Part shown: positions 43,842 through 52,617 of the stretch, piece after piece | Position numbering within the stretch: the stretch's first letter is position 1 | Layout of the letters: each line of letters begins with the position of its first letter | NCBI RefSeq assembly: GCF_000830005.1 | Contig: NZ_CP010407.1 | Coordinates: 7,452,001 to 7,516,000, forward strand | DNA: 64,000 nt | From: Streptomyces vietnamensis | GTDB lineage: Bacteria > Actinomycetota > Actinomycetes > Streptomycetales > Streptomycetaceae | Direction of reading: 5' to 3' | Translations under genes and position numbers: made by a program | Notes under the pieces: generated by a model | Seen by the model: the letters and a program-made list of their open reading frames with translations, nothing else | Told to the model about the DNA's origin: nothing | Database searches by the model: none

Positions 43842-44399
43842 ATGCGTTGGCGTAGGGGCCCTTCACGGCGCGCCCTCGTGAAGGAGTGTGAGAGCCTGCT
43901 CGCCGATCTCCCCATCCCCGCTCCGTTCAGCGTCGAGGCGCTGGTGCGGAACATGGAGGGCGCGTTGGAGCGCCAGATTCGGCTAGTGCCACTGGATGAC
44001 AGCGACGGGGGCCTGGGCACGGCATGCGGTCTCCGCGTCAAAGCGCCGGAGTCCACGATCATTCTCTATCGCCGCCGTTCAAGTCGCAATCAGACCGAGC
44101 ACATCATTCTCCATGAGCTCGCGCACGAGTGGCTGAACCACGGGACCTCCCTGACGGATGCAGAGATCGAGCGATACGTCCCTGAGCGCATTCGTCAGGA
44201 AGTCCTTCGACGTTTCCCGTCGGCCCTGATTCAAGGGCGCGTAGATTTTGGCAGCCCCGAGGAAAAGCAGGCCGAGCTTTCGGCTTCATTGATAAAGCGG
44301 CTGGCGCGCCGTCAATCGTTCACAGGGGATGACATGGTCAGCCTCCTGGAGCATTCACTTGCCCACCCAGTCGCTGCTCCGCCGCGGCGCCGACTCTAG
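43842..44399 (+). CDS. ImmA/IrrE-family metallopeptidase
   Basis: A 185-residue protein with the zinc site HIILHELAHEWLNHG (HExxH plus a third ligand downstream) of the ImmA/IrrE family. Such proteases cleave repressors to trigger mobile-element or stress responses. Here it is followed by a MAB_1171c-like membrane protein gene, an association seen often in Actinobacteria. The ATG at 43842 gives a basic N-terminus. A repressor target could be one of the XRE proteins nearby. Confidence 0.88.
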   Translation: MRWRRGPSRRALVKECESLLADLPIPAPFSVEALVRNMEGALERQIRLVPLDDSDGGLGTACGLRVKAPESTIILYRRRSSRNQTEHIILHELAHEWLNHGTSLTDAEIERYVPERIRQEVLRRFPSALIQGRVDFGSPEEKQAELSASLIKRLARRQSFTGDDMVSLLEHSLAHPVAAPPRRRL

Positions 44400-44548
44400 C
44401 TGCGGTCGACTGGCGACCACTGAGGCGCAGTTCCCGGCCTCACGGATTCCGCCACATCGCGCAGTCCACCTATCGGCGATTGAGCTGCTGCCGACTGACC
44501 TACCGGGCCGGCGAAACGCCGCAGCCGGCTCAGATACTGACTGGTTCC

Positions 44549-45784
44549 GTGTTCGACTACATCAAATACCTTACTGCGGCTGTGATGACCCTCATCGCCG
44601 TATGGCGATTCCCCGCAGTTCGGTACGCCGACGCTCACCGCCGGGCACTCTGGGGCGGTTATGCGGGATTCGCCGTAGCTCTCTGGCTCTACACGCCAGC
44701 GGCAATGGATGCGGTGGATCGCATCCCAGTAGTGGACCTGAGCGCCCTACTCAGGCACTTTGCCAGTACCGCGGCGATCATCGCGGCCCTGACCTACGTC
44801 GCCACCAGCTACGGGAAGAGCTCGGAGACGGTCGTACCCCGGCACGTAGCGGTCTCCCGCTGGATCGCTCGCGCGTCCTACGGGGCGGGAGCGATAGGCG
44901 TCATTCTGCTCACGGTCCTGTTTTTCATCGTGGTGGACCGCGACAAGCCGAGCCAAGACTTCCTCATCGACCACGCTGGGCAATGGGGGGTCGCGGTCTA
45001 CATGACCGTGTTCTACTTCTTCCCGCTCATCACGACCGCAGTCTGCGGCTACCAGTGGACGAGGGCGGCGCGACGGGTCGAGGACACGAGCATGCGTGTC
45101 GGGCTGGGCTTGATGGGGATTTCAATGTGGATGGGGCTGACCCACACATTGGCGCGTATCACCATCCTTTGGGCTGCGGTCGCGTTCCCTCTAAGCCCCT
45201 CCACGGTCCGGCTCCTTGTGGACGCCACAGCGATATGGATGGACCTGCTCTTCCTGATCGTTGCCGTAGGTGCGAGCATTCCCACTACCCGCGCTGCGGC
45301 GGCCCGGTGGAGAACTTGGCGCACCCTGTATAGGACTTACCCGCTCTGGTTCGACCTGGTGGATGCGTTTCCCGGGACGAGCCTGTATCCGCCAGGGCGG
45401 CGCCTCGCTGAACTCAGGCACATACGCGTCCCCATCGATGTTCGCCTGGACCGATGGACGCAGGACATTGCTGACGCTTGCGAGAAGCTGCGCTATTACG
45501 CTCCACGAGACCTGATGTTCGCCGCCGAGGACATCACCGCATCGCACCCCGACCCTGAGCCGGCTGCGGAAGCGTACTGGATTAAGGCCGCACTCCAGGC
45601 CGCTGACAGCTCGCAAGCCAACCCGTACGCCGCTGCCCCTCTGAGAGAGAAACCGTTCGTTGACACCGAAAGTGAAGCGGCGTGGCTTGCGCGAGTCAGT
45701 ACGGCCTACTCGCACATCACCACGGATCAAGCTCGGGAGCTTCTCCTGCACTCCATAGAGGTGGAATCCGAGCCGGGGCGTTAG
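44549..45784 (+). CDS. MAB_1171c-like multi-pass membrane protein
   Basis: A 411-residue protein. Residues 1 to about 250 contain seven hydrophobic helices (IKYLTAAVMTLIAVWRFP, GAIGVILLTVLFFIVV, YMTVFYFFPLITTAVCGY, LLVDATAIWMDLLFLIVAVG). The remaining part is cytoplasmic with WRTLYRTYPLWFDLVDAFP and DVRLDRWTQDIADACEKLR, typical of the DUF6545/MAB_1171c group. GTG at 44549 gives the family N-terminus. Paired with the ImmA/IrrE protease, it may act as a sensor or anchor. Confidence 0.82.
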   Translation: MFDYIKYLTAAVMTLIAVWRFPAVRYADAHRRALWGGYAGFAVALWLYTPAAMDAVDRIPVVDLSALLRHFASTAAIIAALTYVATSYGKSSETVVPRHVAVSRWIARASYGAGAIGVILLTVLFFIVVDRDKPSQDFLIDHAGQWGVAVYMTVFYFFPLITTAVCGYQWTRAARRVEDTSMRVGLGLMGISMWMGLTHTLARITILWAAVAFPLSPSTVRLLVDATAIWMDLLFLIVAVGASIPTTRAAAARWRTWRTLYRTYPLWFDLVDAFPGTSLYPPGRRLAELRHIRVPIDVRLDRWTQDIADACEKLRYYAPRDLMFAAEDITASHPDPEPAAEAYWIKAALQAADSSQANPYAAAPLREKPFVDTESEAAWLARVSTAYSHITTDQARELLLHSIEVESEPGR

Positions 45785-46073
45785 CCTGCTATTGGCTTCA
45801 CGGCCTCATTTCTCGGTCCGGACTCGATTTCCCGACGAGCGAAACCAGGCTGCATAGCGATCTTGAATTGCGGTTCGGTGAGTGAGATTTGGCACCGTCC
45901 GCCGCATGAACTGGGCTGGTACCGTGGGTCATGCGGACTGATAGGTCTTGCTCCGCCTCGTAAGTGCATCCCGGCCTGCGACGCACCTCTACTCCCGTCG
46001 CCACATGTAGCCGGGCAGTGACGCTATCCGGTCTGGATGGGTGTCCGAAATCTCAGCAATCTGGAGTTCTCGC

Positions 46074-46703
46074 ATGTCCAACCGCCGCACGGGCCTCATC
46101 CTCGATTTCGGAGGCGTTCTCACCACTCCGCTGCTGCCCGCAGTGCTCGCGTTCGAGCAGCGTGAGGGCCTCCCGCAGGGCGCCTGCCTCACGGCCCTGT
46201 ACAAGGACGAGGAGGGCGTCCGGATCACCAGCGATCTCGAGCGCGGAGCGGTCTCCCAGACTGAGTGGAACGAGTTCGCCGGCAAGATGCTGGGCGTGCC
46301 TGCTGACAACCTGATGGGCCGCATCTTCGGTGACCTTCGCCCCGAGCCGCTGATGATCAATGCGGCCGCCGCGGCGAGGCGGGCCGGGATCAAGGTCGGC
46401 ATCCTGTCCAACAGCGTGGGGCTCGCCCCGTGGGACCTGTACGACGGCTACGAGCTTGAGCAGCTGTACGACGTCGTGGTGATCTCCGAGCAGCACCTGC
46501 TGCGTAAGCCTGACCCCGAGCTCTTCGAGATCACGCTCAAGCTCATGGATCTGCCCGCCGAGGAGTGCGTCTTCGTCGACGACACCGAAGGGTATGTCCA
46601 GGCCGCAGAACAGCTCGGTCTCGCGGGGGTGCACAACCAGGACCCCCGGCAGACGGTGGCCACTCTCTCCGAACTGCTCGGCGTGGACCTCGCGGCGTCG
46701 TAG
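46074..46703 (+). CDS. HAD-superfamily hydrolase
   Basis: A 209-residue HAD-IA phosphatase. Motif I is LILDFGGVLT with a single visible Asp (the second motif I Asp is replaced by Gly), motif II is GILSNSVG, motif III HLLRKPDPELF and motif IV CVFVDDTEGYV. Family members dephosphorylate small metabolites or dehalogenate; the missing general-acid Asp is frequent in the epoxide-hydrolase-N-domain-like branch. ATG at 46074 follows CTGGAG. Confidence 0.85.
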   Translation: MSNRRTGLILDFGGVLTTPLLPAVLAFEQREGLPQGACLTALYKDEEGVRITSDLERGAVSQTEWNEFAGKMLGVPADNLMGRIFGDLRPEPLMINAAAAARRAGIKVGILSNSVGLAPWDLYDGYELEQLYDVVVISEQHLLRKPDPELFEITLKLMDLPAEECVFVDDTEGYVQAAEQLGLAGVHNQDPRQTVATLSELLGVDLAAS

Positions 46704-46893
46704 CCCGGTGTCGGACGCGCGGTGGTCCGACCGACCGTCCTCGATGTCGGAGCCGAGCCGCCGACCCTGCTCTCCCACACCTCGGTACACCAAACTCGCC
46801 CAGAACGTCGGCGCTCGCCCACCGCGGCAGCAGTGGACGCGGAGGGTGAGCAAGCCTCCGCCCTCGGCGTTGGAGCACCAGGAACACCACGAA

Positions 46894-46950
46894 CAGCGAA
46901 GGGACTACGGCGATACCCCGGTAAGGGGTATCGCCGTAGTCCCTTCGCTG
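46894..46950. terminator. 26-bp perfect hairpin between convergent genes
   Basis: The arms 46894-46919 and 46925-46950 are perfectly complementary (outer part CAGCGAAGGGACTACGG, inner part CGATACCCC), with loop GGTAA. It lies in the gap between the HAD gene and the convergent repressor gene, so it likely acts as a bidirectional terminator. The stem is unusually long. Confidence 0.75.
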
Positions 46951-47089
46951 CTGTCGGTCATTGACGCGGCTGCGAAGTAGCTCGCACCGGCCTGGTCCAC
47001 GCACTGTAGACGGTACGTATCAGACGCCAAGTCGGCGGAGCGGAAGCGCCTCGGAAAACCAAGCCGGTGAGGGGTGCTCGGCGACGCCG

Positions 47090-47962
47090 TCACTCCCCGT
47101 CCTGCACCTCTGGCAGCTTGTGCTTCAGCTCTCCGACGAGCTCGTTGATCTTGGCCATCATCTCGGCAGAGAGGCCCCCGCCATTGCCGCGGGCAGCCAG
47201 GCCGAGGATCTGCCCCCTGCGAATCGAGCCGAGGAAGAGGAGTGCCTCCAGGAATTCGCGGGCCTTGGGGTCGAGCTCGGCATCGTCCTGGAAGAGGGCC
47301 GCGTCGACCTGAAGTGCTTCGGCTAGGCCGGCACGCACCACATCAGAAGCCTCCGTCGTGGCACCCGCACGAAGGGCGGCGATGTCGTCGGCGGTGACGG
47401 CCGCCACGCCCGCGTGCTCGTTGACGATCCGCGCAATTTCGTCATCGGAGGGCGCTTCCTGACCAACGTACCCGTGCTGCAGAAGATAGTTGATCTTCTC
47501 TCCCACCGTGCGGGGTGCGGACGCATGCTCGTCACGCGAGGCCCTGGGGCGAAGCCCGAACGAGAGATCCTGGGCGGCCAGCAACTCCTCTTCGGTCACC
47601 CCGTACGCCTCTGCGAGCGGCTGCACGTAAGCATCGTTGAGTCGGCGCCGGCCGGATTCGGCATTGCTCACCGGCACGCGGCTCGCGCCGATGATCGCAG
47701 CGGCCTGCGCGACGCTGAGGCCGGCGTCGCAGCGCAGGAGCTGCAGGTCCGGCGGACCGTCGTGAGGGAAAAGGACATCAAGCGACTGACCGAGCGCCGC
47801 TGCGATCGCGGGGAGCTTCTCACCCTTGGGGAAGTCCTGGCCGCTCTCCCACCGCGCGACCGTGGGGGCGCTGACGCCCACCATCTCGGCCAATTCCTTC
47901 TGATGGAGGTCCTTGCCCCGCCGGACAGCACGCACGCGGCTGCCGTCGAACTGACGTGGCAC
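47090..47962 (-). CDS. double XRE helix-turn-helix repressor
   Basis: A 290-residue DNA-binding protein with two Cro/CI-type domains: VRRGKDLHQKELAEMVGVSA (residues about 14-33) and CDAGLSVAQAAAIIGASRVP (about 78-97). The second half is helical and may dimerise. ATG at 47962. It is divergent from the replication genes of the element and is the obvious candidate for its master repressor. Confidence 0.85.
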   Translation of the reverse strand: MPRQFDGSRVRAVRRGKDLHQKELAEMVGVSAPTVARWESGQDFPKGEKLPAIAAALGQSLDVLFPHDGPPDLQLLRCDAGLSVAQAAAIIGASRVPVSNAESGRRRLNDAYVQPLAEAYGVTEEELLAAQDLSFGLRPRASRDEHASAPRTVGEKINYLLQHGYVGQEAPSDDEIARIVNEHAGVAAVTADDIAALRAGATTEASDVVRAGLAEALQVDAALFQDDAELDPKAREFLEALLFLGSIRRGQILGLAARGNGGGLSAEMMAKINELVGELKHKLPEVQDGE

Positions 47963-48498
47963 ATGAACTCCTGCGGGGTGGCGATCAGGCTGGTGGTGGC
48001 GGCCTCTGGGGCAACTGTAGCCCAGGCTTGATACATTTCCGCAACTGACGTACGTTTCCGTATCGCACCTGCTGGCCGGACTCCGGCTCTCTATGGTGCC
48101 AGCCCTGGGGGACCTCTATGCACGTTGCGTTGTCGTGACCACTCGCGCAACGCGCCGTCGGATTCGGTCCAGTCGTTGCCGGCCGGTCGGGGGATCGCCT
48201 TCCTCAGCACCGACCGTCGCGAGCCCTGCGCGAGCTGTTAGGGGCCGGGGATGGACTTGCCGCAGGTGTCTACATATGTTCGTCGTCCCCCGCCGGGCAG
48301 CGACCCGGGGAGGGGCGACGCAACGAGCAGACGAAAGGCATGAACCGATTAGGCCGTAAGACGAAAACCGGCGCCCGGGAGCTCCAACTCCCAAGCGCCG
48401 GATCGGCACCCCGAGAGGTGCCCATACACATCACGCGGGCGGCGGGGCTTTTGCACGAGAACCGCCGCACCGCGCTCCTACGAAAGACGGAGTATCGC
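47963..48498 (+). other. 536-bp control region of the mobile element, with two hairpins
   Basis: No reliable gene. Besides the candidate operator at 48030-48064, two stem-loops occur in the leader: CCGGCGC/GCGCCGG with an inner GGGAG/CTCCC (48368-48401), and GGCACC/GGTGCC shortly after. Tandem hairpins ahead of a coding region suggest attenuation or a terminator. Confidence 0.5.
48030..48064. promoter_or_regulatory. candidate repressor operator
   Basis: GATAC at 48030 and GTATC at 48060 form an outer dyad, with TTTCCG repeated inside (48036 and 48055) and TGACGTACGT between. The site lies 68 bp upstream of the repressor start and ahead of the divergent leader, where autoregulation would be expected. 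Inference only. Confidence 0.45.
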
Positions 48499-48824
48499 AT
48501 GCTCGCCATGCCGATCGGAACCCCGGCCTGCCCGGACGCTGGCCGCCAGCGCCGCCTCGCCGCCCAGCTCGCGGACATGATCGCGGGCGCGGCCACCATC
48601 CGGGTCAGCCTCAACGACCCGAAGCAGACGTGGCCCCACCAGCACGCTGTCGTCAACGACGAGACCAGGAAGATCACGGAGATGGGCCGCGCCACCGTCA
48701 GGGGCGCGGGCCGTTGGATCCTGAGGGTCTGGCCGGGGGGGACTCGACGCGACCGCACACCTTCCACCTTGCCGACGCCACCCTCACGCGCAGCGGCCTG
48801 ACCGCCGCTGTTCGGGGCCGCTGA
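48499..48824 (+). CDS. small conserved mobile-element protein, frameshifted in a G tract
   Basis: ATG at 48499 (ATG at 48508 also possible) opens MLAMPIGTPACPDAGRQRRL. The frame reads well through RATVRGAGRWILRVWPGG. At the run of seven G (48735-48741) the natural continuation DSTRPHTFHLADATLTRS...GR lies in the next frame and ends at 48824, one base before the replication gene. Without the shift the product ends in a Pro/Arg tail at 48801. Either sequencing or mutation changed the tract, or frameshifting is used. Function unknown. Confidence 0.55.
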
Positions 48825-48825
48825 C

Positions 48826-49845
48826 ATGGCGCGGATACGAACCATCAAGCCGGAGGCATTCTTCTCCGAGTCGCTCGCCGAAGTGCGCGTCGAGGCCGAG
48901 CGGACCTTCTTCGGACTGCTCACCCAGGCCGACGACCACGGTCGCCATCGCGACAACGCCGCGATCATCGCCGGGCTCCTCTGGCCCCTCCGCGCCGAAC
49001 ACACCTCGGTCCACGTCGAAGACGACCTCCACCAGCTCGCGGCCGCCGGCCTGATCTGCCGGTACGCCGGCTGCGACGGCCGTCGGTACCTCCACATCGT
49101 GACCTGGTCCGACCACCAGAAGATCGACAAGCCGAGCCAGTCGCGCCTGCCCTCCTGCCCGCAGCACCAGGCTGCCGACCGGTGTGCGCCCTGCAAGGGC
49201 TCCTGCACCAAGCGGACCGAGGGTTCGTCTGCTACTCCCCGAGGACTCGCCGAGACCTCGCCGAATGCTCCCCGAGCCCTCGACCTGCCCGCCAAGACCA
49301 CCTCCACGCCTTCCGGAGACGCGGGTGGGGCCTCCGTTGACCGGCAGGAAGCCGCCGACAATGCGTGCGGCGTTCCTAGTCGGGCTGGAACGAAGAGCGC
49401 AGGTCAGGAGGCATTCCCCGAGGACTCCCCGAACCTTCCCCGAAGCATCGGAGAGGGCTCGGCGCCTGGATCTAGGATCTTGGATCCTGGATCTCTTGTC
49501 CCTACGGGGCGCACGGCGCCCGCAGACGGCGTCTCGGCCAACCAGCTCGTCGGCGAGTACGTCGCCTCATGCGACGAGCGTCCGCCCAGCGACGTGATCG
49601 GACATCTCGGCCGGATCGCCAAGAAGCTCCTGGGTGAGGGCATCGCGCCGGAGCACATCAGGGCCGGGCTGGCGAACTTCGCGGCCAACCCCAAGCACCC
49701 GAGCGTGCTGGCCAGCATGGTCAACGAGGCCATGAATGCACGCCCCGGCAGTTTTGCCCGGCCGGGAATCCGGCCTAACGTGCCCGCCCATCAGGCGTGG
49801 ACCAACCCCTCCAACGCCGTTGCCGCCTACGCCGAGGAGCTGTGA
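48826..49845 (+). CDS. phage/plasmid-type replication initiator
   Basis: A 339-residue protein beginning ARIRTIKPEAFFSESLAEVRVEAERTFFGLLTQADDHGR, in short the winged-helix head of phage O-like/DnaD-like initiators. The central part is low-complexity and includes GSRILDPGSLV, encoded by heptamer repeats. The C-terminal 100 residues are helical (DVIGHLGRIAKKLLGEGIAP). The following gene is a DnaC-like ATPase, overlapping by one base, which supports a helicase-loading role. Confidence 0.8.
   Translation: MARIRTIKPEAFFSESLAEVRVEAERTFFGLLTQADDHGRHRDNAAIIAGLLWPLRAEHTSVHVEDDLHQLAAAGLICRYAGCDGRRYLHIVTWSDHQKIDKPSQSRLPSCPQHQAADRCAPCKGSCTKRTEGSSATPRGLAETSPNAPRALDLPAKTTSTPSGDAGGASVDRQEAADNACGVPSRAGTKSAGQEAFPEDSPNLPRSIGEGSAPGSRILDPGSLVPTGRTAPADGVSANQLVGEYVASCDERPPSDVIGHLGRIAKKLLGEGIAPEHIRAGLANFAANPKHPSVLASMVNEAMNARPGSFARPGIRPNVPAHQAWTNPSNAVAAYAEEL
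49468..49495 (+). repeat. four tandem heptamers inside the replication gene
   Basis: GGATCTA, GGATCTT, GGATCCT and GGATCTC follow without gap (49468, 49475, 49482, 49489). They encode part of the low-complexity linker of the initiator. Iterons inside the initiator gene are the arrangement known from lambdoid origins, so this is a candidate replication origin. Confidence 0.55.
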
Positions 49846-50543
49846 TGCGCACCCGTCACCGCGAACCGCAGACCCTAGGCGAGGGCACCCTGGACCGGAT
49901 GGCCCGGATCCTGGCCGCCCGCAACATCGACCCCAGCGCCGCACCGGCCCAGGAGCTCGAGACCGTCTCCCCGCTGGAGGCCCTGTCGGCCGGTATGCCC
50001 CCGCGCTACCGGGCCGCCGTCGCCGACCACCCCCAGGTCCTGGCCTGGGTCCGGACTGTTGCCGAGGCCGCCGTCGCTCCCAACCAGGGAGCCAGGCGAC
50101 AGGTCACCACCGGACCCAGCCTGCTGATGGCCGGCGTCGTCGGCGCGGGCAAGACACACCAGGCGTATGGCGCGGTCCGGCGGCTGGTCCAGAGCGGAGT
50201 CGGCGTGCGCTGGCGCGCGACCACCGCCGCCGACCTGTACGCCGACCTGCGACCCCGGCCTGGAGCCGACAGCGAGCGGGAGCTGGCCACCGTCAGCCGC
50301 TACCCGCTGCTGATCATCGACGACCTCGGCGCGGCCAAGGCCAGCGAGTGGGTCGAGGAAGTGACGTACCGGCTGATCAACCGTCGGTACAACTACGAGC
50401 TTCCGACCCTGATCACCACCAACCTGGCGATCAGGGACCTCCGTGCCCACCTCGGCGACCGCGTCGCCTCCCGGCTCGCACAGATGACCACCCGGGTCGA
50501 GTTCGAGCAGGTCGACCGCAGACGCCACCGTCTCGCGGCCTGA
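49845..50543 (+). CDS. DnaC/IstB-like ATP-binding helicase loader
   Basis: A 232-residue AAA+ ATPase. Walker A is MAGVVGAGKTHQAYGA, Walker B YPLLIIDDLGAAK, sensor 1 PTLITTNLAIRDL and the arginine finger region DRVASRLAQMTTRVEF. The ATG shares a base with the initiator's stop (TGATG). It should load the replicative helicase onto the element's origin. Confidence 0.9.
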   Translation: MRTRHREPQTLGEGTLDRMARILAARNIDPSAAPAQELETVSPLEALSAGMPPRYRAAVADHPQVLAWVRTVAEAAVAPNQGARRQVTTGPSLLMAGVVGAGKTHQAYGAVRRLVQSGVGVRWRATTAADLYADLRPRPGADSERELATVSRYPLLIIDDLGAAKASEWVEEVTYRLINRRYNYELPTLITTNLAIRDLRAHLGDRVASRLAQMTTRVEFEQVDRRRHRLAA

Positions 50544-50660
50544 CCCGCCCCAGGCCGCCACGCCGGGCCGCGCCTTCTGCGCGCCGCCCCGAGCCCTTCC
50601 CTGACCCAGCGCACCTCTCCGCCGACGCCCCTGCGCGCGGAGAGCGATCGGAGTACCCGT

Positions 50661-51227
50661 ATGACCAGCACGACGAACCGCCCTGCCCGACCCCGGTCGC
50701 TCGGCGACCACACCTGGCGGGACCAGGCCGTCTGCCAGAGCACCGAGTACAACCCGGTGGACCCCGAGATCTTCTTCCCGGACCCCGATGAGACCGACAA
50801 GATCACCGAAGCGAAGGCGCTGTGCGGCCAGTGCCCGGTCCGCCGCGTCTGCCTGGACGCCGCCCTGGAAGCCGGCGACGCCGACGGCATACGAGGCGGA
50901 CTGACCGAGGAGGAGCGCGGACCTCTGCATGAGAAGATCGCCCACCGCCTCGACTACAGCCGCGTCAACGACACCATCGCCGGTCGCGACATCCACCTCA
51001 CCAAGGCCGAGCGCCGCGCGGTCATCCGCGCCGCCTACCGCCACGGGGTGACCGAGCAGCGCCTGGCCTGGCTCCTCAAGATCACCGAGGAGCACGCCCA
51101 GAAGCGATACCGCGAACTCCGCCGCGCCCTGCGCAACCGAGACCTGAATCAACCCGAGACGGCCACCGCCTCGTCCGAGGCCGGCATCGAGCGCCTGGGT
51201 CGCGACGACTTCGGGACGGCGGCGTGA
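50661..51227 (+). CDS. WhiB-like (Wbl) iron-sulfur regulator
   Basis: A 188-residue protein. Four cysteines (Cys25, Cys55, Cys58, Cys64; C-x29-C-x2-C-x5-C) bind a 4Fe-4S cluster, and GIRGGLTEEER is the family's beta-turn motif. It has an extra C-terminal HTH-like region (HGVTEQRLAWLLKITEEHAQKRY) absent from classical WhiB, so it may bind DNA itself. Its stop overlaps the next gene (GTGA). Wbl proteins exist only in Actinobacteria and their phages. Confidence 0.92.
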   Translation: MTSTTNRPARPRSLGDHTWRDQAVCQSTEYNPVDPEIFFPDPDETDKITEAKALCGQCPVRRVCLDAALEAGDADGIRGGLTEEERGPLHEKIAHRLDYSRVNDTIAGRDIHLTKAERRAVIRAAYRHGVTEQRLAWLLKITEEHAQKRYRELRRALRNRDLNQPETATASSEAGIERLGRDDFGTAA

Positions 51228-52291
51228 ATGCCCTGACCGTGCCGAAGACGGCGCACATATCCGGCTGGGACCGAGCGGTCGTCATCGCCCTCGGCGGTGC
51301 GGGATGCGCGCTGTCGTACGACGCGCTGCAGCAGATGGCTGTTGCCATCCACATCCGAGGCTTCCTCACCTACCTCTTCCCCCTGGTGATCGACGGGTTC
51401 ATCGCCTACGGCGTCCGGGCGCTCCTGGTCCTCCGCGACGCGCCGCTGCGCGCCCGGCTCTACGTCTGGACGCTCTTCGGCACGGCCACGGCCGCCAGCA
51501 TCTGGGCCAACGCGCTCCACGCGGTGCGGCTCAACGAGGACGCGGTCGCCGGCACCGGCCTTCGGCTCGGCGACACGGTGGTCGCGGTGCTGTCCACCAT
51601 CGCCCCGCTCGCCCTGGCCGGAGCGGTCCACCTCTACATCCTCATCGCCCGGGGGCCGGTCAAGGGCAGTGACCGCGAGGACCTCGGTCACCCCGGTTAC
51701 CCGGGTCAGGGTGACCGGCACGACGCCGTCGCGGTCACCCGGACTGACCGGGTCGGTCAGAACCGGCCGGCGGTCGGTCAGGTCAAGGCAGGTCAGCCGG
51801 TCACCGCCCTGGCTGGCCGGCCGCCGCTGTCCCTGGACAAGCAGGCTCCTGCCTCCTGGCCACTGACCGGGGACAGGGCCCCGGTGGGCAGCAGCAACCC
51901 GGTCACCGATGGCCGAGGCCAGTCGTACGGGGCCGCTGACCTGCCCGGACAGTCGGACTCGGCTCGGCCGGTCACTGACCGCCCCGACGACACCGCACCG
52001 GTCACCGGCGACCAGGACAGCCCGGCGGCGGTCACCACCCCGCCGGTCACTCCGCCGCCGGTCACTGACCGAGAGGCCCGGACAGCCGGTGACCGACGGC
52101 CCGACCCGGACACCGAGGAACTGCTGAAGATCGCCCGGTCAGCGGTCAGGGCGGAGGACAAGCTGACCCGCAAGGTGGTCGCCCAGGCGATCCGCGGTCA
52201 GCAGATTCCGCTCTCCAGCGACACCCTGACCGCCCTGATGGGCCAGCTCCGCGCCCAGCACGGACAGCCGGTCACCTCCACCCGGAACTGA
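51224..52291 (+). CDS. DUF2637 membrane protein, SpdB/plasmid-spread-like
   Basis: A 355-residue protein. Four hydrophobic helices in residues 15-145 (AVVIALGGAGCALSYDALQQ, GFLTYLFPLVIDGFIAYGV, LFGTATAASIWANALHAV, VVAVLSTIAPLALAGAVHL) form the DUF2637 domain. The long hydrophilic tail is dominated by Pro-Val-Thr repeats, and the end (EELLKIARSAVRAEDKLTRK) is helical. Such proteins aid intramycelial spread of Streptomyces plasmids and AICEs. GTG start at 51224. Confidence 0.85.
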   Translation: MNALTVPKTAHISGWDRAVVIALGGAGCALSYDALQQMAVAIHIRGFLTYLFPLVIDGFIAYGVRALLVLRDAPLRARLYVWTLFGTATAASIWANALHAVRLNEDAVAGTGLRLGDTVVAVLSTIAPLALAGAVHLYILIARGPVKGSDREDLGHPGYPGQGDRHDAVAVTRTDRVGQNRPAVGQVKAGQPVTALAGRPPLSLDKQAPASWPLTGDRAPVGSSNPVTDGRGQSYGAADLPGQSDSARPVTDRPDDTAPVTGDQDSPAAVTTPPVTPPPVTDREARTAGDRRPDPDTEELLKIARSAVRAEDKLTRKVVAQAIRGQQIPLSSDTLTALMGQLRAQHGQPVTSTRN

Positions 52292-52339
52292 CCGGACACC
52301 TCGGAGCGGGTGACCGAGCCGGTCACCCCAGCCGGTCAC
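51797..52339 (+). repeat. nine CCGGTCAC octamers in and after the DUF2637 gene
   Basis: CCGGTCAC occurs at 51797, 51899, 51968, 51998, 52043, 52058, 52268, 52319 and 52332, with one inverted copy at 51711. Several are in-frame Pro-Val-Thr codons, but the last two lie outside the gene. Streptomyces conjugation uses clusters of 8-bp repeats bound by the TraB translocase (clt locus), so this is a candidate transfer or partition site. Confidence 0.5.
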
Positions 52340-52392
52340 CCGCTCCGGACACCCGCGCCACACCCCTCCAGAGCAGAAGCGGAGAACACCCG

Positions 52393-52617
52393 ATGCGCAC
52401 CCACCCGGCCACTCCCGCCGAAGTCGACTCCTGGCTGACCGTCCTTCACCAGCGCGGCCACCTCCACCGCGCCCAGTCCGGCCCCGACACCACCTGGATC
52501 GTGCAACGCGAGCAGCACGATCGCCCCTGGACCCTCCACCACCCGGTCCTCGCCATGGACTGGATCGAGGACCTCGTCCGCGAAATCCAGCAGCAGGACC
52601 CGGAGACGAGCCGATGA
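52393..52617 (+). CDS. small hypothetical protein (74 residues)
   Basis: ATG at 52393 follows GCGGAGAAC. The product is a compact alpha/beta domain (EVDSWLTVLHQRGHLHRAQS ... HHPVLAMDWIEDLVREIQQQ) with no known motif. Its stop overlaps the start of mobC by 4 bp (ATGA), so it belongs to the mobilization operon. Confidence 0.7.
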   Translation: MRTHPATPAEVDSWLTVLHQRGHLHRAQSGPDTTWIVQREQHDRPWTLHHPVLAMDWIEDLVREIQQQDPETSR

